DNA from: Azospirillum sp. TSA2s
GTDB taxonomy: Bacteria > Pseudomonadota > Alphaproteobacteria > Azospirillales > Azospirillaceae
DNA: 64,000 nucleotides
Direction: 5' to 3'
Assembly: GCF_004923315.1 (NCBI RefSeq)
Contig: NZ_CP039650.1
Location: 248,001-312,000, forward strand
This document shows, in pieces, positions 9,313-20,073 of this stretch. The position numbers were made by a program, and so were the translations under genes. The number at the start of each line of letters is the position of its first letter. The stretch's first letter is position 1. The notes beneath the pieces are model-generated. The model did no database searches. It was given only the letters and a program-made list of their open reading frames with translations, and was not told the origin of the DNA.

Positions 9313-10458
9313 ATGAAGCGGCCCAAAGAGCGGCAGCTCCTGCGGCTTTCCCTGCTCGGCGGCCTGTTGGCGACGCTGGCGGCCTGTGCCGGCACCGCGC
9401 CGACGGTGGACGGGCAGCGGACCACGGCCCAGCGCCCGACCTGGGATCAGGTGTCGCCCGACTTCCGCCATCTCGCCGGCTGGATCGACGACGACCATGC
9501 CCAGGCGGTTCCGGCGGTGCAGCGCACCTGCGGCTGGGTGAAGAACCAGCCGCCGGGCAAGGCGCTGGGGCAATTGCGCGCCGCCGGCACCACCGACGAC
9601 TGGCGCGCCATCTGCGCCGCCGCCCGCGACCTGCCCGCCGGTGACAGCGAGGCGGCCCGCCGCTTCTTCGAGACCTTCTTCACCCCGCGCGACGTCAGCA
9701 ACGGCGAGAACGGCCTGTTCACCGGTTACTACGAGATCGAGCTGCACGGCAGCTGGACGCGGACCGAACGCTACAACGTCCCGCTCTACAGCATGCCGGC
9801 GCGCGGCAAGCGCGGACTGCCGACCCGCGCCCGGATCGAGTCCGGCGCGCTGAAAGGCAAGGGGTTGGAACTGATGTGGGTGGACGACCCGGTCGACGCC
9901 TTCTTCCTGGAAATCCAGGGTTCCGGCCGGGCGGTCATGGCCGACGGGTCGGTGGTCGGCATCCATTACGCCGGCCAGAACGGTCACAGCTATTACCCGA
10001 TCGGCCGCCATATCATCGACATCGGTGACGCCACGCCGGAACAGATGTCCTTGCAGACGATCCGCCGCTGGCTGAAGGACTATCCGGCCGAGGCCCAGCG
10101 GGTGATGAACCTCAATCCCTCCTACGTCTTCTTCAAGGTCAAGCCCGAAGTCGGCGCCCGCGGCGCTCGCAACATGGAGCTGACCCCCGGCCGCAGCCTC
10201 GCCGTCGATGTCGAGCATATCCCGCTGGGCGTCCCGCTCTGGCTGGAGGTGCGCGACGCCCCGGTGCCGGGCGGCGCCATCAACCGGCTGGTGGTGGCGC
10301 AGGACACCGGCGGCGCCATCAAGGGTCCCGTGCGCGGCGACCTGTTCTGGGGCCACGGCCAGCAGGCGGAGGAAGGGGCCGGCGTGATGAAGGCGCGCGG
10401 CCACTACACCATGCTGGCCCCGCGCAGCCTGTCGGTCCAGACCGCACAGCGGAAGTGA
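9313..10458 (+). CDS. mltA: Membrane-bound lytic murein transglycosylase A
   Basis: Lipoprotein of 381 residues that cleaves peptidoglycan glycan strands to 1,6-anhydromuropeptides. Starting at 9313 gives a signal peptide with lipobox LAAC, Cys25. The MltA domain includes GLFTGYYEIELHGS and FFLEIQGSGR, and the C-terminal 3D domain has VVAQDTGGAIKGPVRGDLFWG-type sequence with its conserved aspartates. A longer frame from 9256 would bury the signal peptide. The stop overlaps the start of the acetyltransferase gene by one base (TGATG), indicating an operon. Confidence 0.92.
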   Translation: MKRPKERQLLRLSLLGGLLATLAACAGTAPTVDGQRTTAQRPTWDQVSPDFRHLAGWIDDDHAQAVPAVQRTCGWVKNQPPGKALGQLRAAGTTDDWRAICAAARDLPAGDSEAARRFFETFFTPRDVSNGENGLFTGYYEIELHGSWTRTERYNVPLYSMPARGKRGLPTRARIESGALKGKGLELMWVDDPVDAFFLEIQGSGRAVMADGSVVGIHYAGQNGHSYYPIGRHIIDIGDATPEQMSLQTIRRWLKDYPAEAQRVMNLNPSYVFFKVKPEVGARGARNMELTPGRSLAVDVEHIPLGVPLWLEVRDAPVPGGAINRLVVAQDTGGAIKGPVRGDLFWGHGQQAEEGAGVMKARGHYTMLAPRSLSVQTAQRK

Positions 10459-11000
10459 TGACGGCGGGTGGAGACATCCGGCTGGAGCGCCTGACCGCCC
10501 TGCCGGACCGCGCGGCGGCGCTGTCTGCCCTGGAGGACATCTTCTTCGCCTCCACCACCCGGACGGAGTTCGCGTCCCCTGCCGACCGCGCCGCCTTCCT
10601 CACCACTTGGACGGGCTGGTTCGTGGCGAAGGCGCCGCGGGACATCTGGATGGCGGTGGCGGCCGACGGGCTGGTGGTCGGCTATCTCACCGGCTGCAAG
10701 GACAGCGCCGGCTCGGTTGAGTTGGCGCGGCGCATCCCGAAATACGAGGTCTTCGCCGACCATTTCGCCGCCTACCCCGCCCATTTCCATGTGAATGTCC
10801 GGCCGGGCTGGCGGCAGCATGGGCTGGGACGCCGGCTGGTCGACCGCTTCGCCGAGGATTGCCGGACCGACGGCCTGCCCGGCGTGCATCTGGTCACCGC
10901 CGTCTTCGCCCGCAATGTCGAGTTCTACCAGCGCGCCGGCTTCACCGACGCCTGCCAGCGCGGTCCCCTGCTGTTCCTCGGCCGCCGCCTGAACCCCTGA
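10458..11000 (+). CDS. GNAT-family N-acetyltransferase
   Basis: Putative cytosolic acetyl-CoA-dependent acetyltransferase of 180 residues. The acetyl-CoA pyrophosphate-binding loop appears as RPGWRQHGLGRRLVDRF, and VFARNVEFYQRAGF is the usual C-terminal GNAT block. The ATG overlaps the mltA stop, so the two genes are translationally coupled; a GTG one codon earlier is also in frame. The substrate cannot be read from the sequence. Confidence 0.85.
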   Translation: MTAGGDIRLERLTALPDRAAALSALEDIFFASTTRTEFASPADRAAFLTTWTGWFVAKAPRDIWMAVAADGLVVGYLTGCKDSAGSVELARRIPKYEVFADHFAAYPAHFHVNVRPGWRQHGLGRRLVDRFAEDCRTDGLPGVHLVTAVFARNVEFYQRAGFTDACQRGPLLFLGRRLNP

Positions 11001-11057
11001 CTTTGGGGACGCCGCTGTGTTAGGCAGGGGCATCCCCTTGCCGGAAAGCCAGTTGCC

Positions 11058-11825
11058 ATGACCCGCCCGCCCCTGCTGATCGAAAGCCCGCAGAACCCGC
11101 AGTTCAAGCTGTGGGAATCGGCGCTGGAAAGCCGTGGGCTGAAGAAGAACGGCAAGTTCCTACTGGCCGGGCTGAAGACAGTGCCGGAGGCGCTGCGCCA
11201 GCATCCCGACCGGTTCGAGCGGCTGCTGTTCACCGACCCGGCGCAGATATCCTCCTGGCGCCTGCCGCCGGGGGTGGAGCCGGTGCAGTTGGCCCCTGCC
11301 CTGTTCCGGACGCTCGACGTGTCGGGTACCGGCTTCCCGCTGCTGGTCGGCGCGGTGCCGAAGATGCCGGCCATCGACCTGTCGCAGCCGCCGCAGGGAC
11401 TGGAACTGCTCTGTGCGCTGGGCGATCCCAGCAACCTGGGTGCTTTGCTGCGCAGCGCGGCGGCGTTTGGGGTGTCGCGGATCGTGCTGCTGGAGGGGGC
11501 GGCGCATCCCTTCCATCCAAAATGCCTGCGGGCAGCATCGAATGCGCAGTTCGCGCTGACTCTGCTGCGCGGGCCGCGATGGTCGGCGGTGAACGACGCG
11601 GCCGGGCCGCTCTATGCGCTGGACGGTGGGGGCGAGGATCTGACGCGCTTCGACTGGCCAGCCGACATGCGGCTGATCCTGGGCGAGGAAGGCCAGGGCG
11701 TGCCGGCCGACTGCCCGGCGACGCGGCTGTCGGTGCCGACGACCGGCGCGGTGGAGTCGCTGAACGCCACGGTGGCGGTCAGCGTGGCGCTGTTCGCGCG
11801 GTACGCGGCGGTGAGGGGCGGTTAA
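11058..11825 (+). CDS. SpoU/TrmH-family RNA 2'-O-methyltransferase
   Basis: SPOUT-fold, SAM-dependent RNA ribose methyltransferase of 255 residues. The three SpoU motifs are present: DPSNLGALLRSAAAFG (motif 1, with Asn and Arg), LILGEEGQGV (motif 2) and VPTTGAVESLNATVAVSVAL (motif 3). An N-terminal substrate-binding part begins IESPQNPQFK, as in TrmH-type enzymes that act on rRNA. Whether it modifies rRNA or tRNA is not decidable here. It is followed directly by the second copy of the paired-hairpin repeat. Confidence 0.85.
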   Translation: MTRPPLLIESPQNPQFKLWESALESRGLKKNGKFLLAGLKTVPEALRQHPDRFERLLFTDPAQISSWRLPPGVEPVQLAPALFRTLDVSGTGFPLLVGAVPKMPAIDLSQPPQGLELLCALGDPSNLGALLRSAAAFGVSRIVLLEGAAHPFHPKCLRAASNAQFALTLLRGPRWSAVNDAAGPLYALDGGGEDLTRFDWPADMRLILGEEGQGVPADCPATRLSVPTTGAVESLNATVAVSVALFARYAAVRGG

Positions 11826-11843
11826 GGGATGGGCTTCGATTTG

Positions 11844-11943
11844 CCCCCACCTAACCTCCCCCGCTGGGCGGGGGAGGGACTGCCGCCGAACGCCGACAAA
11901 GCTCCAATCCCTCCCCCGCCCAGCGGGGGAGGATAGGTGGGGG
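11844..11943. repeat. Paired-hairpin intergenic repeat, copy 2
   Basis: Same architecture as the copy at 7381: two 10-bp GC hairpins (loops TGG and CCA) in opposite orientation inside CCCCCACCTAACC and ATAGGTGGGGG arms. The first 44 bases match copy 1 exactly, while the central 25 or so bases differ. It separates two convergent genes (SpoU methyltransferase and bacteriophytochrome), so it may act as a bidirectional 3' barrier. Confidence 0.85.
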
Positions 11944-11965
11944 TCTAACTCAGCAAGTAACCTAC

Positions 11966-14515
11966 CTACCCCATCACCGACGCCAACACCTGCACCACCT
12001 GATCCGACCCGTAGGGTTTTTTCAGCACCGGCACGTCCGCGAACCGCTCCGGCACCGCGGCGCTCTCGCCATAGCCGGTCGCGAACACGAAGGGGATCCC
12101 CAGTTCCCGCAGCCGTTCGGCGACCGCGAGCGAGGTCTCGTTGCCCAGGTTGATGTCCAGCACGCCGACCACCGGCGGGTCCTCGTCGATCAGGCGCAGG
12201 GCGTGGCGGACGCCGGCGGCGGTGTTGACGCGGCTGGCGCTGAAGCTCAGCAACACGTCCTCCGTCGCCATGGCGATGATCATGTTGTCTTCCAGCAGCA
12301 GCACCGGACCATCGATTGAGAAATCGGCCGCAGGCACCAGCAGGCTGCGCCGGCCGCCGCCCGGCAGGCTGGCGGCGACGGTGACATACTGGGCCGGGAT
12401 CATGAAACGCGCCCGCAAGCCCGACAGGGCATAGGTCACCTCGGCCTCGCCCTGCAGATCGTGGGGGACGGAGCGCTCGATCACCGTGGTGCCGAAGCCG
12501 ACGCGCGAGGGCGCCCGCACCGGCGGACCGCCATTCTCCTGCCAGTCGATCTGCAGCCGTCCGCCCTCGTCGATCGACCAGGCGGCCTCCACCCAGCCGC
12601 CGCTGTCGCTGAGCGCACCGTATTTGGCCGAATTGGTGGTCAGTTCATGCACCACCAGCGCGAAGACGGAGAAGGCCTGCGGCGCCAGCAGCACCTCCGG
12701 CCCGGTCAGCCGCACCCGCTCGCTTTTGGCCGACAGATAGGCGCCGATCTCCGCCGCGATCAGGGCGCGCAACGAGGCCGGTCCCCAATTGTCGGCGGTG
12801 ATCTGATCATGGGCGCGGGCCAGCGCCTCGATGCGGCCGGCGACGATGGCGGCGAACTGCTGCACCGTCTCCGCCCCGGTTTCGCTCTGCCGCACCAGGG
12901 CACGGACGAGGCTGAGGATGTTGCGGACGCGGTGGTTCAGTTCGGCGATCAGCAGCTCCTGCCGCTCGGTCGCCTCCTTGCGGGTGCGGCCGGCGATGTC
13001 GGCCAGCCGCAACACCACCTCCAGCAGCGTCACCCGCAGGGATTCGGCGTTGCGCTCGTCCAGCTCGGCCCAGGGCTTGGACCGGCCGCGCACGGTTTCC
13101 TTCCAGGCCTCGAAGCTCTTGCGCGGGGTCAGGCGCGGACCGTTGGGGCCATATTGCGCCGGCTTGGTCGGGTCGCCGCCCCAAGTGACGGTGCGGATCA
13201 GCTCCTTGCGGAAGAAGACCAGATAGTCGCGCGGCATGCGCGAGACCGGGATGGCCAGCAATCCGCAGGCCCGTTCGGTGAAGTCGCGGGCCGGCGGGTG
13301 GACGGCCCCCAATTCGTCGGTCAGATAGACCTTGCTGGGCGGCGTCCGGTGGAGGAAGCGCATGATGCCCTGCGTCTCCTCCCGCGTTGGCGTCTCGCCC
13401 TCCATATGCAATTGGCCGTCGATGCAGCAGGCGAAGCCATCGCACTCGATCAGTGTCCGCAGCTCCGCCGCGAAGGCGACCAGATTGTCCAGCGGCGATT
13501 CGCTGTCGGCCAGCATCGACATGATGCGGACATGGGCGCGGCGGGCCTGGGCCTCGTGCTGGCTTTCCTGTTCGCGCTCGCGTCCCTCCAGCAGCAGCGA
13601 GACCATCTGGCCGAACAACTCGGCGGTGGTGCGCCGTTCGAAGGAAAGCGAGCGTGCATGGCGGTGATGGCAGGCGAACAGGCCCCACAGCTTGCCGTGC
13701 CGCAGGATCGACACCGACAGCGAGGCGTTGACACCCATGTTGCGCAGATATTCGACATGGATCAGCGAGACGCTGCGCAGCAGGCTGAGCGACAGGTCCA
13801 GCGGCTGCCCCGTGGGATCGAGCGTCGGCACCACCGGCACCGGCGGCGCATTCACGTCGGCGATGCAGCGCAGCCAATTGCGTTCGTACAGGCGCCGGGC
13901 CTGCTGCGGGATGTCGGAGGCCGGATAGCGCTGGCCAAGGAAGCTGCCGATGCCGTGCACCGCCGATTCGGCGATCACCTCCCCCGCCCCGTCGGGGCCG
14001 AAGCGATAGACCATCACCCGATCGAAGCCGGTCAGCGCCCGCATCTGGCGCGCCGCCTCGCGGCAGAAGGCATCGAAGCCGCGGGTGTTCTGGACCCGCG
14101 CGATCATCGAGCGCAGGAGCGACCCGGAGTCCTGCGGCCCCTCCCCCTCGCTCGGCTCCGCTTCGATCACGATGGCGGAGCCGGACAGGTGAACGGCGAC
14201 GTCGCAGATTGGAGCGAGTTCGGACAGATGGACGCCGAAGGCGCGCTCGACGCTGCCGTTGATGTGGGCGACCTGCAACCGGCCGCGGATGGTGTGCAGC
14301 GCCTCACCGGTGATCACGCGGGACAGCGGAAGCCCCAGCAGGTCTTCGGGTTCCACCCCCAGCCAGCGGCCGATATTGGCCGAGACATGCAGGACGATCC
14401 AATCGGCCGTAACGGCGATCAGGAATCCGGTGGGCTGGATAAGACCAAGCTGGTGAATGGGCTCCCGGTCACAATCGGTGAGGTCTACAGACCCCGAAGG
14501 AACCGGGCCGCTCAT
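11966..14515 (-). CDS. bphP: Bacteriophytochrome HWE histidine kinase with C-terminal receiver
   Basis: Red/far-red photoreceptor kinase of 849 residues. The PAS domain carries Cys15, the biliverdin anchor (TDCDREPIHQLG). The GAF domain has PASDIPQQAR at 198-207 and the chromophore His253 in IHVEYLRNMG. The PHY domain has WGGDP at 445-449 and the tongue motif PRKSFEAW. The kinase is HWE type: H528 in ELNHRVRN, N-box HELTTNSAKYG, and W-QENGGPP. A receiver follows, with D787 in VLDINLG. No haem oxygenase gene is adjacent. No clear Shine-Dalgarno precedes the ATG. Confidence 0.93.
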   Translation of the reverse strand: MSGPVPSGSVDLTDCDREPIHQLGLIQPTGFLIAVTADWIVLHVSANIGRWLGVEPEDLLGLPLSRVITGEALHTIRGRLQVAHINGSVERAFGVHLSELAPICDVAVHLSGSAIVIEAEPSEGEGPQDSGSLLRSMIARVQNTRGFDAFCREAARQMRALTGFDRVMVYRFGPDGAGEVIAESAVHGIGSFLGQRYPASDIPQQARRLYERNWLRCIADVNAPPVPVVPTLDPTGQPLDLSLSLLRSVSLIHVEYLRNMGVNASLSVSILRHGKLWGLFACHHRHARSLSFERRTTAELFGQMVSLLLEGREREQESQHEAQARRAHVRIMSMLADSESPLDNLVAFAAELRTLIECDGFACCIDGQLHMEGETPTREETQGIMRFLHRTPPSKVYLTDELGAVHPPARDFTERACGLLAIPVSRMPRDYLVFFRKELIRTVTWGGDPTKPAQYGPNGPRLTPRKSFEAWKETVRGRSKPWAELDERNAESLRVTLLEVVLRLADIAGRTRKEATERQELLIAELNHRVRNILSLVRALVRQSETGAETVQQFAAIVAGRIEALARAHDQITADNWGPASLRALIAAEIGAYLSAKSERVRLTGPEVLLAPQAFSVFALVVHELTTNSAKYGALSDSGGWVEAAWSIDEGGRLQIDWQENGGPPVRAPSRVGFGTTVIERSVPHDLQGEAEVTYALSGLRARFMIPAQYVTVAASLPGGGRRSLLVPAADFSIDGPVLLLEDNMIIAMATEDVLLSFSASRVNTAAGVRHALRLIDEDPPVVGVLDINLGNETSLAVAERLRELGIPFVFATGYGESAAVPERFADVPVLKKPYGSDQVVQVLASVMG

Positions 14516-14909
14516 CGAACAAAGACTTCGGACAAACGCGACCTCAAGCGGAAGCTGGACCGGCGGCGTTTGTCACGCACTGCCAAGGGATTTCATCAAC
14601 AATTTAGGCAGGTGGATGGAAGGCCGCAACGCTCCAAAATGGCTATACCTATGCTCTCATTAAGGCTTGTTAACTTAACATAGGATAAGCGTCTGAGCGT
14701 TCTGCGCGTGATTTGAACCGCCAAGCTTTGGCATTGCGCGAGATCGTCAGAACTTGGTGTCGGCTTTCTGCAACCAGAAATACGTGGCCCGAGAACCGGA
14801 CGCGCGACCCCCAAAATTCCGCAGTGGGACCTTTCATCCCTGACGGGCTGCTCGAAAGCCGACGGTGGCGCAGGATGCCGGCCTTTCCAACCGCCACAGG
14901 ATTCCCGCA
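14516..14909. other. Divergent intergenic region between bphP and nudK
   Basis: Roughly 390 bases without a supported gene, containing the promoters of bphP (minus) and nudK (plus). A short AT-rich stretch around 14660-14690 (TTGTTAACTTAACATA) is the only marked drop in GC and is a plausible promoter area. I see no convincing terminator, RNA or operator. Confidence 0.4.
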
Positions 14910-15509
14910 ATGACGACGCTGGCCGCAGGTCAGGACGACCGCATCCGCATCCGTGAGGTCACGCTGCTGTCCGACGACTGGTATGTGCTGAAGAAGACCA
15001 TTTTCGATTACCGCCGCCGCGACGGCAGTTGGCAGACCCTCAGCCGGGAGACCTATGACCGTGGCAACGGGGCCGCCCTGCTGCTGTACGATCCGACCCG
15101 CGGCACCGTCCTGCTGACCCGGCAGTTCCGCTTTCCCGCCTATGTCAACGGCCACGCCGAGCCTCTGCTTGAGGTGTGCGCCGGCCTGCTCGACGACCGC
15201 AGTCCGGAAGAGGCGATCCGGGCCGAGGCCGCGGAGGAGCTGGGCGTGACCGTCCAGGCGCCGCGCCGGGTGTTCGATGCCTTCATGAGCCCCGGCTCGG
15301 TGACGGAGCGTTTGGCCTTCTTCGTCGCCGAATACCGCGCCGCCGACCGCAGTGAGGGCGGCGGGGTTGCCGAGGAAGGCGAGGACATCGAGGTGGTCGA
15401 GTTGACGTTCGCCGATGCCCTTGCCATGGTCGGCAGCGGGGCGATCCTGGATGGCAAGACCATCATGCTGCTGCAGCACGCCGCCCTTCATGGCCTGCTG
15501 CCACGGTGA
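14910..15509 (+). CDS. nudK: NudK-type Nudix pyrophosphatase (GDP-mannose/ADP-sugar)
   Basis: Mg-dependent Nudix hydrolase of 199 residues. The order VLLTRQFRFPAYVNG, EVCAGLLDD, a Nudix box ending AEAAEELGV, then AFMSPGSVTER, FFVAEY and DGKTIMLLQ follows E. coli NudK closely. NudK hydrolyses GDP-mannose; close relatives cleave ADP-ribose, so substrate choice is inferred. The ATG at 14910 has AGGA about nine bases upstream. The following LysR gene begins 61 bases after the stop on the same strand. Confidence 0.82.
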   Translation: MTTLAAGQDDRIRIREVTLLSDDWYVLKKTIFDYRRRDGSWQTLSRETYDRGNGAALLLYDPTRGTVLLTRQFRFPAYVNGHAEPLLEVCAGLLDDRSPEEAIRAEAAEELGVTVQAPRRVFDAFMSPGSVTERLAFFVAEYRAADRSEGGGVAEEGEDIEVVELTFADALAMVGSGAILDGKTIMLLQHAALHGLLPR

Positions 15510-15570
15510 CGACATCCGCCCGCCCCGCCGGCCCAGGCAATTCGGATGGGCCGATTCGGATGGGGACTGG

Positions 15571-16464
15571 ATGATCGACGATGCGGATCTCGACTGGGAG
15601 GATATCCGCGCCTTCCTGGCCACGGCGCACAGCGGCAGCCTGACCGCAGCGGCACAGCGCCTGCGGCTGAGCCCGCCGACCCTGGGCCGCCGGCTGAAGC
15701 GGCTGGAAGAGACGGTGGGCGGTCCATTGTTCGACCGGCTGCCCAACCGGCTGGAACTGACGGCGCTCGGCCGCACCGTGCTGGACAGTGCTGCGGCCAT
15801 GGGCGATGCCGCCGCGGCCTTCGCCCGCAATGCCGACCGGCTGGCCGCAACGGCCCGGCCGGTGCGGGTGACGGCAACCACGTCCGTCTCCGCCTTCCTC
15901 ACCCTGCATCTGTCCGATCTGCTGGCGGATACCGGCGCCGACCTGACCATCCTCAGCACCCGCAACCCCTTGAACCTCGCCCAGCGCGAGGCCGACATCG
16001 CGCTGCGCATGGACCGGGTGCCGGACGAGGGCGATCTGGTCACCCGCCGGCTGGGACACTTCGGCTTCACCCTCTATGCAAAGCGGGAACTTCGCGACGA
16101 TTGGTCCGGCCGCTGGGATGGCGTTCCGGTGGTCGGCCTGCCGGAAACCCGGCGGCGGCCGTCACAATCGGGATGGGTGGACGATACGATCCGGGGTCGC
16201 GGCGCCCGAATCGTGGCGCGGCTCAGCGAATTGCCGATGCGGCTCGACGCCGCCCGGCGCGGAATGGGGATGACGCTGCTGCCTTGCGTGCTGGGCGATG
16301 CCGAACCAGCGCTGGTGCGCGTCGTCGATCCGCCAGCCGCGCTCGGCGAGGATGTTCATCTGCTGGTCCACCGCGACCGGCGCGAGGCGCCGGCCGTGGC
16401 AGCGGTGGTGGATGCTCTGGTCCGTCTGTTCCGCCGCCATGCCAAGGCGCTGGCGGGGAAGTGA
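15571..16464 (+). CDS. LysR-family transcriptional regulator
   Basis: DNA-binding regulator of 297 residues. The winged helix-turn-helix is at residues 5-64 (WEDIRAFLATAHSGSLTAAA, then LSPPTLGRRLKRLE). The effector domain is of the shorter type found in regulators that sense small aromatics or have no known ligand. GGGGA precedes the ATG at 15571, which decides against the longer frame. It follows nudK and converges on recN. Its target is unknown. Confidence 0.85.
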   Translation: MIDDADLDWEDIRAFLATAHSGSLTAAAQRLRLSPPTLGRRLKRLEETVGGPLFDRLPNRLELTALGRTVLDSAAAMGDAAAAFARNADRLAATARPVRVTATTSVSAFLTLHLSDLLADTGADLTILSTRNPLNLAQREADIALRMDRVPDEGDLVTRRLGHFGFTLYAKRELRDDWSGRWDGVPVVGLPETRRRPSQSGWVDDTIRGRGARIVARLSELPMRLDAARRGMGMTLLPCVLGDAEPALVRVVDPPAALGEDVHLLVHRDRREAPAVAAVVDALVRLFRRHAKALAGK

Positions 16465-16483
16465 TGCTCCTTTTCAGAGCATC
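16463..16483. terminator. Hairpin between convergent LysR gene and recN
   Basis: GATGCTC-cttttca-GAGCATC forms a 7-bp stem directly at the LysR stop. No T-run follows on either strand, so a terminator role is only possible, not shown. Confidence 0.35.
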
Positions 16484-16494
16484 CGCTCTGGGCG

Positions 16495-18186
<1,692 letters not shown>

Positions 18187-18194
18187 GGAGCGTC

Positions 18195-19010
18195 CTAGAA
18201 CAGGGAGTTCCAGGCTCGATTGAGCCACGACTTCTCGTTTCGCTCGGGACGCAGATTGGCGTCCACCAGCAGTGCGTAGCTGTCCGTGTACCATTCGCTG
18301 CCGGGGAAGTTGTGGCCGAGCACGGCCGCGGCGGCCTTCGCCTCGTCGGTCACGCCCAGCGCCAGATAGCACTCCACCAGGCGGTGCAGCGCCTCAGGCA
18401 CATGGGACGTGGTCTGGTAATTTTCAACGACGGCGCGGAACCGGTTGATCGCGGCGGTATACTGATGCTGACGCAGGTAGAAGCGCCCGACCTCCATCTC
18501 CTTGCCGGCAAGATGGTCGTTGGTCAGGTCGATCTTCAGCTTCGCGTCGCGGGCGTATTTGCTTTCGGGGAAGCGGCGGACCACTTCCTGCAGGGCGTCG
18601 AGCGCCTGACGCGTCATCTTCTGATCGCGGCGCACGTCGGTGATCTGCTCGTAATAGCACAGCGCCCGCATGTAATAGGCGTAGTCGACATCCGGGCTGC
18701 CCGGATGAAGCTGGATGAAGCGGTCGAGCGCCAGGATGGCGTCGTCGTACTTCAGGTCCTGATAGTGGGCATAGGCGGCAAGAAGCTGCGCCTTGCTGGC
18801 CGAATCCGAATAGGGATGCTGGCGCTCCACCTCGTCGTAGAGCTTCGCGGCCTTCTTGAAGGCGTCCTCGCGCATCGCCGCGTCGGCTTCCGACAGAAGC
18901 TGGTCGGCCGGGCGTTCGACATACGCGTCCTCCTTGGTGGAGGAACAGGCGGACAGGGCGGCGGACAGGAGGATGGCCGTCAGCGGCAGGCGGTACGGGC
19001 GAGGAAGCAT
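18195..19010 (-). CDS. bamD: Outer membrane assembly lipoprotein BamD
   Basis: Lipoprotein component of the BAM complex that inserts beta-barrel proteins into the outer membrane. The 271-residue protein has a signal peptide with lipobox LSAC (Cys22), then TPR-like helices starting ADQLLSEADAAM with the conserved ERQHPYSDSASKAQLL and DRFIQLHPGSPDVDYA. recN follows after eight bases. In many alphaproteobacteria bamD follows lpxC; here the upstream neighbour is a CheZ gene instead. Confidence 0.93.
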   Translation of the reverse strand: MLPRPYRLPLTAILLSAALSACSSTKEDAYVERPADQLLSEADAAMREDAFKKAAKLYDEVERQHPYSDSASKAQLLAAYAHYQDLKYDDAILALDRFIQLHPGSPDVDYAYYMRALCYYEQITDVRRDQKMTRQALDALQEVVRRFPESKYARDAKLKIDLTNDHLAGKEMEVGRFYLRQHQYTAAINRFRAVVENYQTTSHVPEALHRLVECYLALGVTDEAKAAAAVLGHNFPGSEWYTDSYALLVDANLRPERNEKSWLNRAWNSLF

Positions 19011-19137
19011 CGTCGTCTTGGGCGCTTTCGAAGTTGCCCCTGTATAGCACGCCGGGGTGAGGGCGCCGCAAGCGGTAACGCGGGGGCGGGCGATATGCCC
19101 CTCCCCGCCCCTGGCGGAAAATCTGCGGATAAGCGCC

Positions 19138-19872
19138 TTAGCCGAACAGCGCGTCGATGTCGGCCTGGCTGATGTTGCCGCTTTCGGGCGTGGCTTCGGC
19201 CGGACCGTGCAGGTCCAGATCCTCGTCCTTCTTGGTGACGGACGGCGGCAGCGGCATCGCCTCGAACTCGCGCTTGTTCCACAGGCCCATCATCGCGTCG
19301 ACGCGCTCTTCGATGAAGGACATGGCGCGGACGACCTTGGTGATGCGCTGGCCGGTCAGATCCTGGAAGTTACAGGCTTCGTAGATGCGGACGATGACGT
19401 CGACCATGTCGTTGACGCGGTCATTGTGATAGCCCTCCGGCAGGGACGACTTCAGTTCGGACACCACCTCTTCCAGCTCTTCGGCGCAGGCCATGATGGT
19501 GTTGGTCGCGGCCTCCGTCGCGGCGACGACGGCGCTCAGTTCCTGGCTGGCCTGCTGGAACTTGTCGTCGCCGGCCAGCGGGTGGCGGATGGCCGCCATT
19601 TCCACCTTGGTCGCCTTGATGCGGCCGGAGATGTCGGCGATCTCCACCTGAATCTGGTCGATCTGCGCCGCGTCCATCGTCAGGAAGCGGTCCAGCTTGG
19701 CGCCGAGATCGCCGATGGCGCGCAGCACTTCGGTGTTGTCGGCCTGGACAACCGGGGCCGGCACAGGAAGGGTCGGGGCCGCCGCGCCGTCCTCGATCAG
19801 GGACTGGAAGGGATGCCCGGATTTGCGGGCTTTCTGAAGCTCGGCCATGAAGGGCTTGGTCATCTGCTTCAT
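19138..19872 (-). CDS. cheZ: Chemotaxis phosphatase CheZ (paralogue 1)
   Basis: Phosphatase that removes phosphate from CheY-P. The 244-residue protein is largely helical. The active-site block FQDLTGQR places D171 and Q175 where E. coli CheZ has Asp143 and Gln147. The C-terminus ends with SQADIDALFG (235-244), in the position of the CheY-binding peptide of E. coli CheZ and resembling the FliM N-terminus. ATG at 19872 is preceded by GGGA. It is third in a cheY-CheZ-CheZ series, all on the minus strand. Confidence 0.88.
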   Translation of the reverse strand: MKQMTKPFMAELQKARKSGHPFQSLIEDGAAAPTLPVPAPVVQADNTEVLRAIGDLGAKLDRFLTMDAAQIDQIQVEIADISGRIKATKVEMAAIRHPLAGDDKFQQASQELSAVVAATEAATNTIMACAEELEEVVSELKSSLPEGYHNDRVNDMVDVIVRIYEACNFQDLTGQRITKVVRAMSFIEERVDAMMGLWNKREFEAMPLPPSVTKKDEDLDLHGPAEATPESGNISQADIDALFG

Positions 19873-20073
19873 TCTCGGTCCCGCCTCTCGGAAACGGCCG
19901 CCAGTGGCCTGTATGTGGTGGATGTCTGGTCGCGTGCGTCGGTTCTGCGTTTGGATCGGCTGACCGCACGCCATCCAGCCATCGGCGGGCGGAGGCGGTC
20001 AATCGGGAGAGAGCCTGAATGCCCGGGTCGGAATGCCCTTATCTGAATGCCTGCGCCGGAGTCGGACCGCCCC

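Noticed and set aside
12461..14683. Long plus-strand frame antisense to bphP
   Set aside because: Composition is that of an antisense shadow and bphP is complete on the other strand.
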